Below are positions 48,456-56,749 of a DNA stretch of 64,000 bases, piece by piece. The notes below the pieces were generated by a model, which saw only the letters and a list, made by a program, of their open reading frames with translations, ran no database searches and had not been told where the DNA came from. Each line of letters starts with the position of its first letter. Position 1 is the first letter of the stretch. A program made the position numbers and the translations under genes. The DNA lies in assembly GCF_001953745.1 (NCBI RefSeq), contig NZ_LWLN01000001.1:1302001-1366000 (forward strand), read 5' to 3'. This DNA is from Natrinema saccharevitans (lineage in GTDB: Archaea; Halobacteriota; Halobacteria; Halobacteriales; Natrialbaceae).

Positions 48456-48848
48456 GCGGCGAGTTGGCCGCCGCTGGCGACTCGAGCGTCGGAAACCCCG
48501 GGCGGGGCGGGAACCGCCCTGGGCGTGAGAGACATGAGCGTACTCGAAGCGGGGCGAGTCCACATCCGAGCGATCCGGGCACGAACGCACGCAATCGGCT
48601 GATTAGCGCGTCGCCGTTGACCGAACGCGTACCCGGCGGGGCCTTTCCTCCCCGCAGGCCGGACAATGCAGTCGGGAGTCATTGTTATGCAGTCACTTGG
48701 CCGGCGGTAGTCCCCTCGAAGCGGACGCAGGCGGTGTATAACGCCGGTGTAGCCGGCTGCTACGTGTCAGTGGTCACCTGCCACAATCGAATCTCGGCTT
48801 GCCTGCGACGGTTCCAAAGGGATGGCGCTGGACGCCGTGTCGGTCCCT
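48456..48848. other. GC-rich intergenic region
   Basis: 393 bp. It has short GC-rich complementary stretches (near 48497-48530 and 48638-48660) but no RNA family or gene is recognised. Confidence 0.4.
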
Positions 48849-49865
48849 ATGAGCGACGCCATCGACGCCGGCCCGCTCCGGATCGGCATCGTCGGACTTG
48901 GCTACATCGGCAGGACCGTCGGGGGACAGTTTCATCGCCACGCGGAGGCGACCGTCGGCGCGATCTGCGACCTCGAGCCGTCGGTTCGCGAGGCGGTCGG
49001 CGACCGGTTCGGGGTCCCCGCTGACCGCCGATTCGCCGAGTACGAGACCATGCTCGACGAGGCGGCCCTCGACGCTGTCCTCGCGGGGACGCCACACACC
49101 CTTCATTATGGACAGGTCGTCGCCGCCCTCGAGCGGGGCTGTCACGTCTACTGCGACAAACCGCTCACGACCGACCTCGAGCGCGCTCGCGACCTCGCCG
49201 ACCGCGTCGAGGGGAGCGACCGGACCGTGATGGTCGGCTACCAGCGACACCTCCAGACGGCGTTTCGACGGGCCCGAGAGCGGTTCGCCGACCCCGACCG
49301 CGATCCCGAGTGGGTGACCGCCTCGATCACGCAGGACTGGATCGACGACGCCCGCGGCACCTGGCGGCTCGATCCGGACCTCTCGGGCGGCGGCTTCCTC
49401 TACGATACGGGCAGCCACGTCCTCGACGGCGTCTGCTGGACGACCGGCCTCGAGCCCGCCTCGGTCGCCGCGAGCATGGACTTCCACGACGACGCACAGC
49501 GGGTCGACCGCCGCGCCCACCTCGACGTCGCGTTCGAGAACGGCGCGACCGGGACGTTTGCGTTCCACGGCGACGCGCCGTCGGTCCGGGAACACGTCCA
49601 TCTGTGGGACGGCGCGGGCGCGGTCTACCTCGAGGGGGCCCAGTGGGGTCCCCGCGAGGTCCGGGAGATCGACGCCGACGCCGGCGAGTATACTCCCTAC
49701 GTCGATCCCCGCGACGAGCGGTCCCGGGCCGACGCCTTCCTCGAGAGCGTCCGCGAGGGGACCGAGCCCCCGGCGACGGTCCGGGACGCCCTCCGGGTGA
49801 CGGCGCTGACCGAAGCGGCCTACGAGGCGGCGAGGAGCGGGGAGCGAGTCCCCGTCGACGACTGA
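48849..49865 (+). CDS. Gfo/Idh/MocA family oxidoreductase
   Basis: 338 residues. Rossmann NAD(P)-binding start IGIVGLGYIGRTVGGQ (about 15-30) and the YCDKPLT signature (catalytic Lys) mark the family. The C-terminal beta-sheet part binds a sugar or polyol in relatives. Start at MSDAIDAG, the first Met with local similarity; an upstream ATG in frame is possible. Substrate unknown. Confidence 0.9.
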   Translation: MSDAIDAGPLRIGIVGLGYIGRTVGGQFHRHAEATVGAICDLEPSVREAVGDRFGVPADRRFAEYETMLDEAALDAVLAGTPHTLHYGQVVAALERGCHVYCDKPLTTDLERARDLADRVEGSDRTVMVGYQRHLQTAFRRARERFADPDRDPEWVTASITQDWIDDARGTWRLDPDLSGGGFLYDTGSHVLDGVCWTTGLEPASVAASMDFHDDAQRVDRRAHLDVAFENGATGTFAFHGDAPSVREHVHLWDGAGAVYLEGAQWGPREVREIDADAGEYTPYVDPRDERSRADAFLESVREGTEPPATVRDALRVTALTEAAYEAARSGERVPVDD

Positions 49866-50181
49866 GCGTTCCGGGTCGCGGCCACGCCTCGAGTCCGGTT
49901 CGACGCCGGCCGGGAGCCGTCGAATCGGTGCCCGGTAATAACGACGTTTCGTCGGGAAAGACGAGTTTGTGTCCGCCGAACGGTCACGGAATCATCGGTC
50001 CGCGTTCCCGCTTCTGTCCGGCGGTTACGTGGTGGTTACTCGGCCGGACGGGGGCGAGAGCGCCGCCGGCGTCGCCGCGGAGGGCCTCGAGCGGCCGAAG
50101 CCCCGGTAAGAGGGCGATAGCTACCCGTCGCTTTCGGTTACAAGCCGGATAACTACAACCGGTCGTGGCTATCGAACGGGT
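49866..50181. other. Intergenic region ahead of a zinc-ribbon gene
   Basis: 316 bp. No gene or structured RNA recognised. Confidence 0.45.
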
Positions 50182-50397
50182 ATGATCACCTGCACTAACT
50201 GCGAGACCGCCCAGTTCCTGCAGATCACGCAGAGCCGCGTCTACTTCGAGGACGGCGAGATGATCAACGAGATCTCCGAGACCTACGAGTGTACGCTCTG
50301 TGGCGCGACCGGGAAGTACGTCTACGACGAGGACCGCGACGAGGAGACCGTCACCGGCGAGGTCGAACACACGACCGAGCGCCCGAAGTACGCCTGA
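50182..50397 (+). CDS. Small zinc-ribbon protein, 71 aa
   Basis: CTNCE at the N-terminus and CTLCG after residue 36, with an aromatic/acidic middle, form a likely zinc ribbon. Conserved small haloarchaeal type; function unknown. It is convergent with the gvp operon, ending 84 bp from gvpM. Confidence 0.78.
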   Translation: MITCTNCETAQFLQITQSRVYFEDGEMINEISETYECTLCGATGKYVYDEDRDEETVTGEVEHTTERPKYA

Positions 50398-50480
50398 CCG
50401 CCGGCCCCCGTTCGGGGGCATCCGACCGCGAGTCGACCCGCTCTCGCCGATCTCGAGTGCGGTCCCCGCGCCGATCCTCC

Positions 50481-50861
50481 TCACTCTTCCCCGTTCGTTT
50501 TTCCTGTCTCGTCGACGCCGGCGTGTGAACTGCCGATTCCGAGTTCCTCGAGGCCGTCGAAGGCCGCGTCCGAGCCGTCGTTCTCGAGTCCCGTCTCCGC
50601 ACCGTCATCCGCTGCGTTCGCGGGCGGCCCGTCGTAGTGGGTGCAGCGACCGGCGGCCGCCATCCGCCGGTGGGCGTCCCAGTCCTCGAAGAGCCCGTAC
50701 TCGTTCATCGTCTCCATGCCGGCGATCGCCGCGGTGAGCTTGATTCCGATCAGCGGAATCTCGGCGATCGAGACGATCACGTCCGCGCGAAGGATCGCCC
50801 CGTCCCGGAGCAACACGTCGAGGACGTCGACGAGGCTCTCGTCGTCCTTTCGCGGTCTCAT
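50481..50861 (-). CDS. gvpM: Gas vesicle protein GvpM
   Basis: 126-residue GvpA-family accessory protein. The core is the GvpA-like block DVLDVLLRDGAILRADVIVS followed by IAEIPLIGIKLTAAIAGMETM (about 11-50). A long acidic tail, absent from the 84-residue GvpM of Halobacterium, follows. Its ATG overlaps the gvpL stop by 4 bp. Last gene of the minus-strand operon. In known systems it helps early nucleation. Confidence 0.88.
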   Translation of the reverse strand: MRPRKDDESLVDVLDVLLRDGAILRADVIVSIAEIPLIGIKLTAAIAGMETMNEYGLFEDWDAHRRMAAAGRCTHYDGPPANAADDGAETGLENDGSDAAFDGLEELGIGSSHAGVDETGKTNGEE

Positions 50862-51802
50862 GGTTGCGGATCCGCGCGATCGCCGTCGGTTCCGTCGCCG
50901 TCGCCCCCCAGCTCGGGCGCGAACGTGTACGGCGGCCACGGCCCCGTGAACCTGACCTCGAGGCCGTCGATCGCGGCCACGTCGTCGAGGACCGAGCCGA
51001 TCGCGCCCTCGTCGTCCTCGTGGGCCAGTAGGGTGAGCCGCGCGAGGGTCTCGCCGTCGTCCGCTTTACTCTCCGACGCTCCCGCACCGCTGCCGGCCAG
51101 GTCGTCCGACAACCCCGCGCTCGGCGACCGCTCGAGGGCGTGGACTTCCCGGGCCGCCGTGGCCAGTCGCTCCCGCAGGTCGGCGGTCACCGACTCCCGG
51201 CGGGCCGCCCGGAGTTCGGTCAGCCGCTGGTCGAACTGCTTCTCGAGCAGGAAGGCGGTCCCGGCCTCGGCGTCGGCGATCCGCTCGGCGAGTTCGCGCA
51301 GGCGGTCGTCGCGATCGATCAGCGCTGCGTCGTCGACTGGGTCGATCTCGACGACCTCGACGCGGTACTCCCAGTGGCCGGCGAGTCCGTCGAGCGCCCG
51401 CTCTAAGATCGCCCGCTCCTCGCGGAGCCACTCGCGGAGGCCGTCGTCGTCGCCCCGGAGGATCGTATCGAACTGGAAGGGAACCGGCGTGCCGAAGTCC
51501 TGCCCCGCCTCGTCGACGACCGTCTGGTGGCGGACGAGCCAGCGTCGGATCTGGGCGAAATCTCCGGAGTCGTAGACCCCGTCGCAGGCATGGACGACCG
51601 CGCCGATGCCGTCCGCGACGACGACCGACACCGGCTCGCCGTCGACGCCGGTCGTCTCGAGCGCGGCGTCCTCGTCGGCCCGGACGAGACAGTAGAGGTA
51701 CCGCCCCTCGTCGATCGACGGGGCGTCGGCGGGGTCCGCGGTTCCCACCCCCTCGATCGTCTCGAGTCGGTCGGCGGGTTCCTCGAGGTCGCGTTCGCTC
51801 AC
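50858..51802 (-). CDS. gvpL: Gas vesicle protein GvpL
   Basis: 314-residue member of the GvpF/GvpL family. Features: [13 protein letters not shown] near the start, [20 protein letters not shown] in the middle, and [13 protein letters not shown] near the C-terminus. An accessory protein in vesicle nucleation. Start overlaps gvpK stop by 4 bp; stop overlaps gvpM start. Confidence 0.93.
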   Translation of the reverse strand: MSERDLEEPADRLETIEGVGTADPADAPSIDEGRYLYCLVRADEDAALETTGVDGEPVSVVVADGIGAVVHACDGVYDSGDFAQIRRWLVRHQTVVDEAGQDFGTPVPFQFDTILRGDDDGLREWLREERAILERALDGLAGHWEYRVEVVEIDPVDDAALIDRDDRLRELAERIADAEAGTAFLLEKQFDQRLTELRAARRESVTADLRERLATAAREVHALERSPSAGLSDDLAGSGAGASESKADDGETLARLTLLAHEDDEGAIGSVLDDVAAIDGLEVRFTGPWPPYTFAPELGGDGDGTDGDRADPQP

Positions 51803-52143
51803 TCGGACTCACCCCCGAAAACGGAGTGGCCGGGCTGCGTCGTCGCCGTCGGCTCGCCGCGGAGCTGTTCGATCGCGTCGTTGACCAGCCCGTCCAGATC
51901 GCTCCGGAGGTCGTCGACGCCGTCCTCGATTCCCTCGTCGTCCTTGAGCCGCTCGATCTCGGCCTCGATCCTCGCGAGCTGGCCGCCCAGCCGCTCGATC
52001 TCCTCGTCGGAGAGGCTCCCCGACTCCATGCGCCGGACCGCCTCGCGCTCGAGGGCGTCGATCAGGATCTCGACGACGGCGACGACCAGGGTCACCAGCC
52101 CGTCCCGTGCGTCGTCGCCGTTGCCGACGTCGATCGCCGTCAC
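51799..52143 (-). CDS. gvpK: Gas vesicle protein GvpK
   Basis: 114 residues, the usual length. [20 protein letters not shown] and [20 protein letters not shown] are diagnostic. Accessory protein of vesicle formation. Start overlaps gvpJ stop by 4 bp. Confidence 0.94.
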   Translation of the reverse strand: MTAIDVGNGDDARDGLVTLVVAVVEILIDALEREAVRRMESGSLSDEEIERLGGQLARIEAEIERLKDDEGIEDGVDDLRSDLDGLVNDAIEQLRGEPTATTQPGHSVFGGESE

Positions 52144-52733
52144 GGGTCGTCACCCCCCGATTCGGGTTCGCCCTCCGTCTCGGGCGCGGCCGCATCGCCC
52201 TCGGTGCCCTCGTCGCTCGAGTCTGCGTCGTTGCTCGAGCCGGTATCGCCCGAGCCGTCATCATCGTCGCTTACCAGATCGAACCCGCCGCTGGTGGGCC
52301 GCTCGGGGCCGGGTCTGGCACCGGGCCGTTCGCTGACCAGTTCCTCGTCGCCGACGGCCAGTTCGCTCTCGGTCGACTCGTTTCCCCCGTCGTCGCTCGA
52401 GGAGTCCGACTCGCCGTCGGCGTCTCCCTCGGCCGTGACGTTGACGCCGCGGGTCGGATCGATCGCCGGGTTCGGCCGGTCCATCTCCGCGACCTCGGGA
52501 TCGTCGACCGCTTCGGCGACCCGGCGCATGTCGGTTCCCTCGGGGAACTCGAGGCCGTACTTCGCCGCGGTCTCGAATGAGGCGATGGCGGCCCGGACCT
52601 GCACGCCGAGCAGCTGGGTGTCGCCGATCGAGACGGCGATGTCGGCGTTGATGACGATCCCCTTGTCGAGCAACATCTCGACGACCTCGGCCAGGTCGGC
52701 CTTCTGGCGGCTGGGCTGGAAGTCATCGGGCAC
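52140..52733 (-). CDS. gvpJ: Gas vesicle protein GvpJ
   Basis: 197 residues from GTG. The GvpA-like core is [20 protein letters not shown], then [20 protein letters not shown] and [13 protein letters not shown] long acidic Ser/Asp/Glu tail follows. The GTG at 52733 is chosen because a perfect Shine-Dalgarno GGAGGTGATC lies 3 bases before it; longer starts at 52781 or 52742 are less likely. Two mini-ORFs chained by ATGA overlaps precede it. Confidence 0.88.
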   Translation of the reverse strand: MPDDFQPSRQKADLAEVVEMLLDKGIVINADIAVSIGDTQLLGVQVRAAIASFETAAKYGLEFPEGTDMRRVAEAVDDPEVAEMDRPNPAIDPTRGVNVTAEGDADGESDSSSDDGGNESTESELAVGDEELVSERPGARPGPERPTSGGFDLVSDDDDGSGDTGSSNDADSSDEGTEGDAAAPETEGEPESGGDDP

Positions 52734-52824
52734 CGCGATCACCTCCGGGGCGGCTCGCCGCGGCGCGGTCGGTCGTCGCACGCACCTCGCTGTCGGTCGG
52801 TCGTCGGAGTGGTGGGTCGGTCAT
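52723..52824 (-). CDS. 33-codon ORF ahead of gvpJ (possible leader or frameshifted gvpJ start)
   Basis: ATG at 52824 (MTDPPLRRPTDSEVRATTD, then [14 protein letters not shown], stop). It begins with MTDP like many GvpJ proteins and its stop overlaps the GvpJ reading frame. It could be the former N-terminus of gvpJ cut off by a frameshift, or a translated leader. An 8-codon ORF (52821-52847) links it to the upstream gene by overlapping ATGA units. Confidence 0.4.
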   Translation of the reverse strand: MTDPPLRRPTDSEVRATTDRAAASRPGGDRGAR

Positions 52825-52843
52825 CGTTGGCTCTCCTGTCGGC

Positions 52844-53767
52844 TCATCGCTTGCCCTCCTGTCGTTCGGTCCGGCGCTGGCGCTCCCGCTCGAGTTCGAA
52901 CCGGCGGCCGTAGATTCGCTTGCGGGTGGGGGCCGTCGAGAGCTTCACGTCCTGTGGTACCGTCGCGTACCGGGCCCCGCCGCCGAGGTCGCGCCGGTCG
53001 ACGGGCATCGTCGAGGACGCCGTCGGGTTCCGCGAGTTCGTTCCCCTGTCCTGCCGGCGCATCTTCTCGCGGTTGCACTCGTACAGTCGCTCGAACTTCT
53101 CGTGGATCTCGAGCAAGGCGGCCCGGAAGGTGTCGATGCCCTGCATCGCCTGCTGCTGGATGGCGACCTGGTAGGCCTCCGGATCCTCGGCGACGTCGAT
53201 GTCGCCAAGCGCCTGCTTGGCCGCGAACCCGGCGTCCATGCCGGTGTCGAGGACGCCGTCCCCGTCGTCGTCGAGGAGGCCCTCGCCGTCGTCCCCGCCG
53301 TTCGCGACGTCCGAGACCGCGTCCTCGAGCAGCCCCGCGTCGTCGCCGTCCTCGAGGTCGCCGACGACGTCGTCGAGTTCGCGTTTGTTCTCCCAGAGGT
53401 CGGTCAGGTCCGCGGCGTTCCAGGCGTTCAAGAGGTCGATCGCGTCCAGCAGTGCCGTGAAATCGACGAGGTCGGTCGCGCCCGTCTCCTCGTCGATCAC
53501 TGCGTCGGGAATCTCCCCGAGTTCGATCGCCGCGAGCAGTTCGTCGCCGTCGACCGCCTCCGGCAGTTCGCTCACGTCCATCGACTCGAGCAGTTCGGCG
53601 GTCTCCTCCGCGACCCTGACGAGGGTATCGAGGTCGCCCACGACCGTCTCGAGGGTGTCGTCGTCGATCGTCTCGCTGTCCGCGAGGGTTTCCTCGAGTT
53701 GGCCGACGCTCTCGGTCGCGTCCTCGAGCAGTGCGTCGAGGCCGTCCTCGGACTCCGTCTCGTTCAT
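52844..53767 (-). CDS. Unrecognised gvp-operon protein in the gvpI position
   Basis: 307 residues between gvpH and gvpJ, the place of gvpI elsewhere. The N-terminal 130 residues are acidic and helical, with Leu/Ile repeats (TIDDDTLETVVGDLDTLVRV, LLESMDVSELPEAV). A central linker is Asp/Gly-rich. The C-terminal 100 residues are basic (AAKQALGDIDVAEDPEAY, EIHEKFERLYECNREKMRR, TRKRIYGRRFELERERQR). Known GvpI is smaller and basic, so only the tail could correspond. Its ATG overlaps the gvpH stop by 4 bp. Probably a vesicle accessory or adaptor; this is inference. Confidence 0.75.
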   Translation of the reverse strand: MNETESEDGLDALLEDATESVGQLEETLADSETIDDDTLETVVGDLDTLVRVAEETAELLESMDVSELPEAVDGDELLAAIELGEIPDAVIDEETGATDLVDFTALLDAIDLLNAWNAADLTDLWENKRELDDVVGDLEDGDDAGLLEDAVSDVANGGDDGEGLLDDDGDGVLDTGMDAGFAAKQALGDIDVAEDPEAYQVAIQQQAMQGIDTFRAALLEIHEKFERLYECNREKMRRQDRGTNSRNPTASSTMPVDRRDLGGGARYATVPQDVKLSTAPTRKRIYGRRFELERERQRRTERQEGKR

Positions 53768-54348
53768 GTCTGGCCTCCGGCGTCCCCCTCGTCGTCCGTC
53801 TTTTCGTCGCCGCCCGTCGTCTCCCGGCGGACGCGGACCGTCAGGACGCCGTTGTTGATCACTGCGTCGGAGGTTCGCTCCTCCCAGAGAACCTCGATCC
53901 GATCGAGTTCGGTCCCGTCGACGGCGACGACGAGCGTCGAGTCGTCGAACCCGACGGTGACGTCGGCCGGGTCAGCCCCGGCGACGTCCGCCGTGACGAA
54001 CAGTTCGCCCTCGTGTTCCCGGGTGGCGACGTGGTGGTCGCTCGAGGGACCCGAGGACCGAACGCGACGGTTCCGTAATCGATCGCGGGCGGCCGTCTCC
54101 TCGCCCGGCCCCTCACCGAACGAACGCCGCTCCGACGACGTGTCGCGGGTGAGATCGCCGCCGGAGCGGATCGAGATGTCGTAATCGAAGACCGCCCGGT
54201 CGCTCCGGCGACGGCCCGCGGTCGACGTCGTATCGCCCTCCAAAGACTCCAGTGCGGACAGCAGGCTCGAGAGCCAGCTGTCGTTCTCGTAGTCGCTGTC
54301 GTCGGCCGATTCGTCCCGGTCGCGGTCGTCGGGGGTGCTATCGGTCAT
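53764..54348 (-). CDS. gvpH: Gas vesicle protein GvpH (Hsp20-like)
   Basis: 194 residues. The C-terminal half is an Hsp20-like domain (HHVATREHEGELFVTADVAG, then DPADVTVGFDDSTLVVAVDG and NNGVLTVRVRR). The N-terminal half is charged and disordered. Accessory and chaperone-like in known gvp systems. Start overlaps the gvpG stop by one base (TAATG). Confidence 0.9.
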   Translation of the reverse strand: MTDSTPDDRDRDESADDSDYENDSWLSSLLSALESLEGDTTSTAGRRRSDRAVFDYDISIRSGGDLTRDTSSERRSFGEGPGEETAARDRLRNRRVRSSGPSSDHHVATREHEGELFVTADVAGADPADVTVGFDDSTLVVAVDGTELDRIEVLWEERTSDAVINNGVLTVRVRRETTGGDEKTDDEGDAGGQT

Positions 54349-54602
54349 TATCCTTTCACCTCTACGCGGCCGCTCGAGAGCCGTTCGTGAACGTCACGGG
54401 CGACCTCGAGGTCCGCCTCGAGTCGCTCCTTGCGACGCCGGTACTCGTCCTCGTCGCGCTCGCCGAGTTCGTACAGCAGTTGGTTTTCCTTGAGCTGGGC
54501 CTCGAGGGACTCGATATCGTACAGTTCATCGAGCGCGATCGAGTGGAGGGCGTTGACGATGCCGACGAGCGGTCGGAACAGGAGGTCGTCGAGGACGAAC
54601 AT
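54348..54602 (-). CDS. gvpG: Gas vesicle protein GvpG
   Basis: 84 residues, helical, MFVLDDLLFRPLVGIVNALH at the start and a charged coiled-coil rest; typical GvpG. Starts 2 bp after the gvpF stop codon. Confidence 0.92.
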   Translation of the reverse strand: MFVLDDLLFRPLVGIVNALHSIALDELYDIESLEAQLKENQLLYELGERDEDEYRRRKERLEADLEVARDVHERLSSGRVEVKG

Positions 54603-54604
54603 GG

Positions 54605-55225
54605 TTACTGGGTGCCGATCTTCACGTCGACGAAGCTGTAGGGCGCGAACGGCCCGGTGTACCGGACCATAAGTTCGTCGTGGTCGTCCTCGACGCGGGC
54701 GATCTCGTCGTCGAACGCCGCCCGGTCGTCCTCGGCGACGAGATACGAGCGGTTGTATACGAGCCGGTCGCTGAACAGGTCGTTCTCGACGGTCTGCGCG
54801 GCGATGGGATCGAGGCGCTCGCCGACCTCGGCCTCGATCGCCTCGCGGTCGACGTCGGCCCCGTCCTCGCTGACGAGTTTGAGCCCGAGTTCGACTTCGC
54901 CCTCGATGTCGCTTATCGCGCGTCGGAACGCGGGTCGCGCACCGCGCAGGACGTTCTTCAACGCCCGGTCGCTCTCGAAGGCCATGCCGAACTGCATCGG
55001 GACGACGGTCGTGCCACCGTCGTAGTCCATGATCTCGCGGAGGACCTCGTCGTGGCGCTGTGCATCCTCGTCGGTCTCCTCGGGGTCGGTGGTGTCGATG
55101 TCCGAGACGACGGCCCCGAGCCGGCGATGCGAGATGGTGTAGACCCGCTCGGCACCGGCGACGGCCTCGGTCTCGAACTCGACGGTGTCGGCTTCGACGA
55201 CGCCGTAGACGTATCGATTACTCAT
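54605..55225 (-). CDS. gvpF: Gas vesicle protein GvpF
   Basis: 206 residues of the GvpF/L family. Start MSNRYVYGVVEADTVEFE fits known GvpF; later TTVVPMQFGMAFESDRAL and MVRYTGPFAPYSFVDVKIG. First gene of the minus-strand gvp operon. Divergent from gvpA; the 212-bp gap shows no clear TATA box. Confidence 0.92.
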   Translation of the reverse strand: MSNRYVYGVVEADTVEFETEAVAGAERVYTISHRRLGAVVSDIDTTDPEETDEDAQRHDEVLREIMDYDGGTTVVPMQFGMAFESDRALKNVLRGARPAFRRAISDIEGEVELGLKLVSEDGADVDREAIEAEVGERLDPIAAQTVENDLFSDRLVYNRSYLVAEDDRAAFDDEIARVEDDHDELMVRYTGPFAPYSFVDVKIGTQ

Positions 55226-55437
55226 CGTTTCAGTAGGGGTGATAGCAGTACTCGTTCGAACGCTGTGGAGTACTCGCGTATCGTCGGGGCTACACCACCG
55301 TCTCGGGTTACCGTGGTGCTTGCAGTCGCAGTCCCCGTCGCCCTCGCGCTCGTGAGTTCGTTGCCGGCCGAACCGCTTCCGCTGGCTTGCGGTCGCAGTC
55401 CAAGCCGTGTTACGGACTCCCGCTGAAGAGCGGGTGT

Positions 55438-55722
55438 ATGGCACAGCCACAACGAAGGCCCGACTCCTCGAGTCTCGCGGAAGTACTGGACCGCGTCCTC
55501 GACAAGGGCGTCGTCATCGACGTCTGGGCGCGGATTTCGGTCGTCGGGATCGAACTCCTGACCATCGAGGCCCGCGTCGTGGTCGCCTCGGTCGACACCT
55601 TCCTGCACTACGCGGAGGAGATCGCAAAAATTGAGCAGGCCACGGCGGAGGGCGACCTCGACGAGCTGGAGGAACTCGAGGTCGAGCCCCGCCCCGAATC
55701 GTCGCCGCAGTCCGCGGAGTAG
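55438..55722 (+). CDS. gvpA: Gas vesicle structural protein GvpA
   Basis: 94 residues; the shell-forming protein. The conserved core is [20 protein letters not shown], then [20 protein letters not shown] and [11 protein letters not shown]. It is about 18 residues longer than usual, with an acidic C-terminal tail. First gene of the plus-strand set gvpA-N-O; gvpC, often present after gvpA, is absent here. Confidence 0.93.
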   Translation: MAQPQRRPDSSSLAEVLDRVLDKGVVIDVWARISVVGIELLTIEARVVVASVDTFLHYAEEIAKIEQATAEGDLDELEELEVEPRPESSPQSAE

Positions 55723-55728
55723 CCCGCC

Positions 55729-56113
55729 ATGGCAGACGCCACGTCGCGCAAGCGAACGGTCCGCGGCGCGAAGATCCGGGCCAGTCGCGAGCAGAAGGAC
55801 GGCCACAGAGCGAAAAAAGAGCTCGCGCGAACGGCATCGAACGTCGGCGAACGCAACGGCGACAGTCCCCTCTCCGACCCCGGGCGTCGTCCCCGACCCG
55901 TTCGTCGAGACCGAACTCGAGATCGTCGTCGGCACCCGGGCGGCGATCACCGCCGCGCAGGGGCTGACCGTCTTCGACGGCCACGACGGGGACGGCGAGC
56001 TCGACGACGAGACGCTGACCCACGTCTTCACGGACGTCCTCGCGCCGAAGGTCGCCGGCGAGGACGGCGGCGACATCGAGGCGTTGCGAACGCGAATCGG
56101 CGAGACGATCTGA
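55729..56113 (+). pseudogene. gvpN: Remnant of gvpN with deleted ATPase core and frameshift
   Basis: The start (SRKRTVRGAKIRASREQ) matches the basic N-terminus of haloarchaeal GvpN. The end, in another frame, reads VVPDPFVETELEIVVGTRAA and FTDVLAPKVAGEDGGDIEAL, matching both the start of the ATPase part (FVET) and the C-terminal part (VGTRAA...DVLAxKV). The two are fused at FVETE-LEIVV, so the Walker A/B core of roughly 220-240 residues is missing. A +1 frame change occurs before 55890. GvpN is a MoxR-type AAA+ ATPase in vesicle growth; this copy cannot hydrolyse ATP. Confidence 0.78.
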
Positions 56114-56148
56114 GCCGAGACGGAGGCGATCGACCGACCCAGATACCA

Positions 56149-56682
56149 ATGGCCGAAGCCGACACGCAATCACGAGCGCAGCGCAAGGCCCGCACGGCGG
56201 ACGGTGAGCGCTGCTCGCGACCGGCCGGCGAGGACGGCTTCTGCTACCAGCACGACGAGAGTGATCCAACAGTGAGCGACAGTCAAGCGAGTCAGGAGGA
56301 GGAACAGGGCGAGAGCAAGGAAATCGAGGAGCCCCGCTCTCGCGGAACGACCCACATGACCGCCGACGAGATGACCGACCCCGACGAGGTCGAGGCGGAG
56401 GTCGACGTCGAACAGGAGGAGATCGCGGGCATCCTCGCCGTTCGCGAGACGGTCCAGTCGACCGCGGGCCAACTCATCGGCCACGAGTTCGACGGCGTCA
56501 GCGAGATCTCGCCGACCGACGACGGCTGGCGGGCCGTCGTCGAGGTCGTCGAACGCAGAGCAGTCCCCGACACCCAGGACATCATCGGCCGCTACGAGAT
56601 CGAACTCGACCCCGGCGCGACCGTCCACGGCTACCGCCGGGTCGACCGCTACCGGCGCGGCGACACCGCCCAGTTCGAGTGA
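56149..56682 (+). CDS. gvpO: Gas vesicle protein GvpO
   Basis: 177 residues. N-terminal Cys/His region (RTADGERCSRPAGEDGFCYQ) resembles a small metal site; the conserved GvpO domain is at about 95-170 (LAVRETVQSTAGQLIGHEFD, RRAVPDTQDIIGRYEIELD, YRRVDRYRRGD). Known GvpO is needed for gvpA expression or vesicle formation. The frame is open all the way back to the gvpN start at 55729, so a read-through fusion is possible. Confidence 0.9.
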   Translation: MAEADTQSRAQRKARTADGERCSRPAGEDGFCYQHDESDPTVSDSQASQEEEQGESKEIEEPRSRGTTHMTADEMTDPDEVEAEVDVEQEEIAGILAVRETVQSTAGQLIGHEFDGVSEISPTDDGWRAVVEVVERRAVPDTQDIIGRYEIELDPGATVHGYRRVDRYRRGDTAQFE

Positions 56683-56749
56683 CTCGAGCGCGGGTTCAGT
56701 CGCGGTCGACCGACGCCTGCTCGAGTGGCAACGCCGGCCACCGCGTCGC

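Noticed and set aside
48452-48682. Minus-strand frame after the alcohol dehydrogenase, considered as a transposase end
   Set aside because: Residues do not match any transposase motif I can name; Arg/Pro-rich shadow composition.
55225-55437. GvpE-type activator site between gvpF and gvpA
   Set aside because: A TGAAACGA sequence lies at the gvpF start, but the second half-site and a TATA box are not evident.
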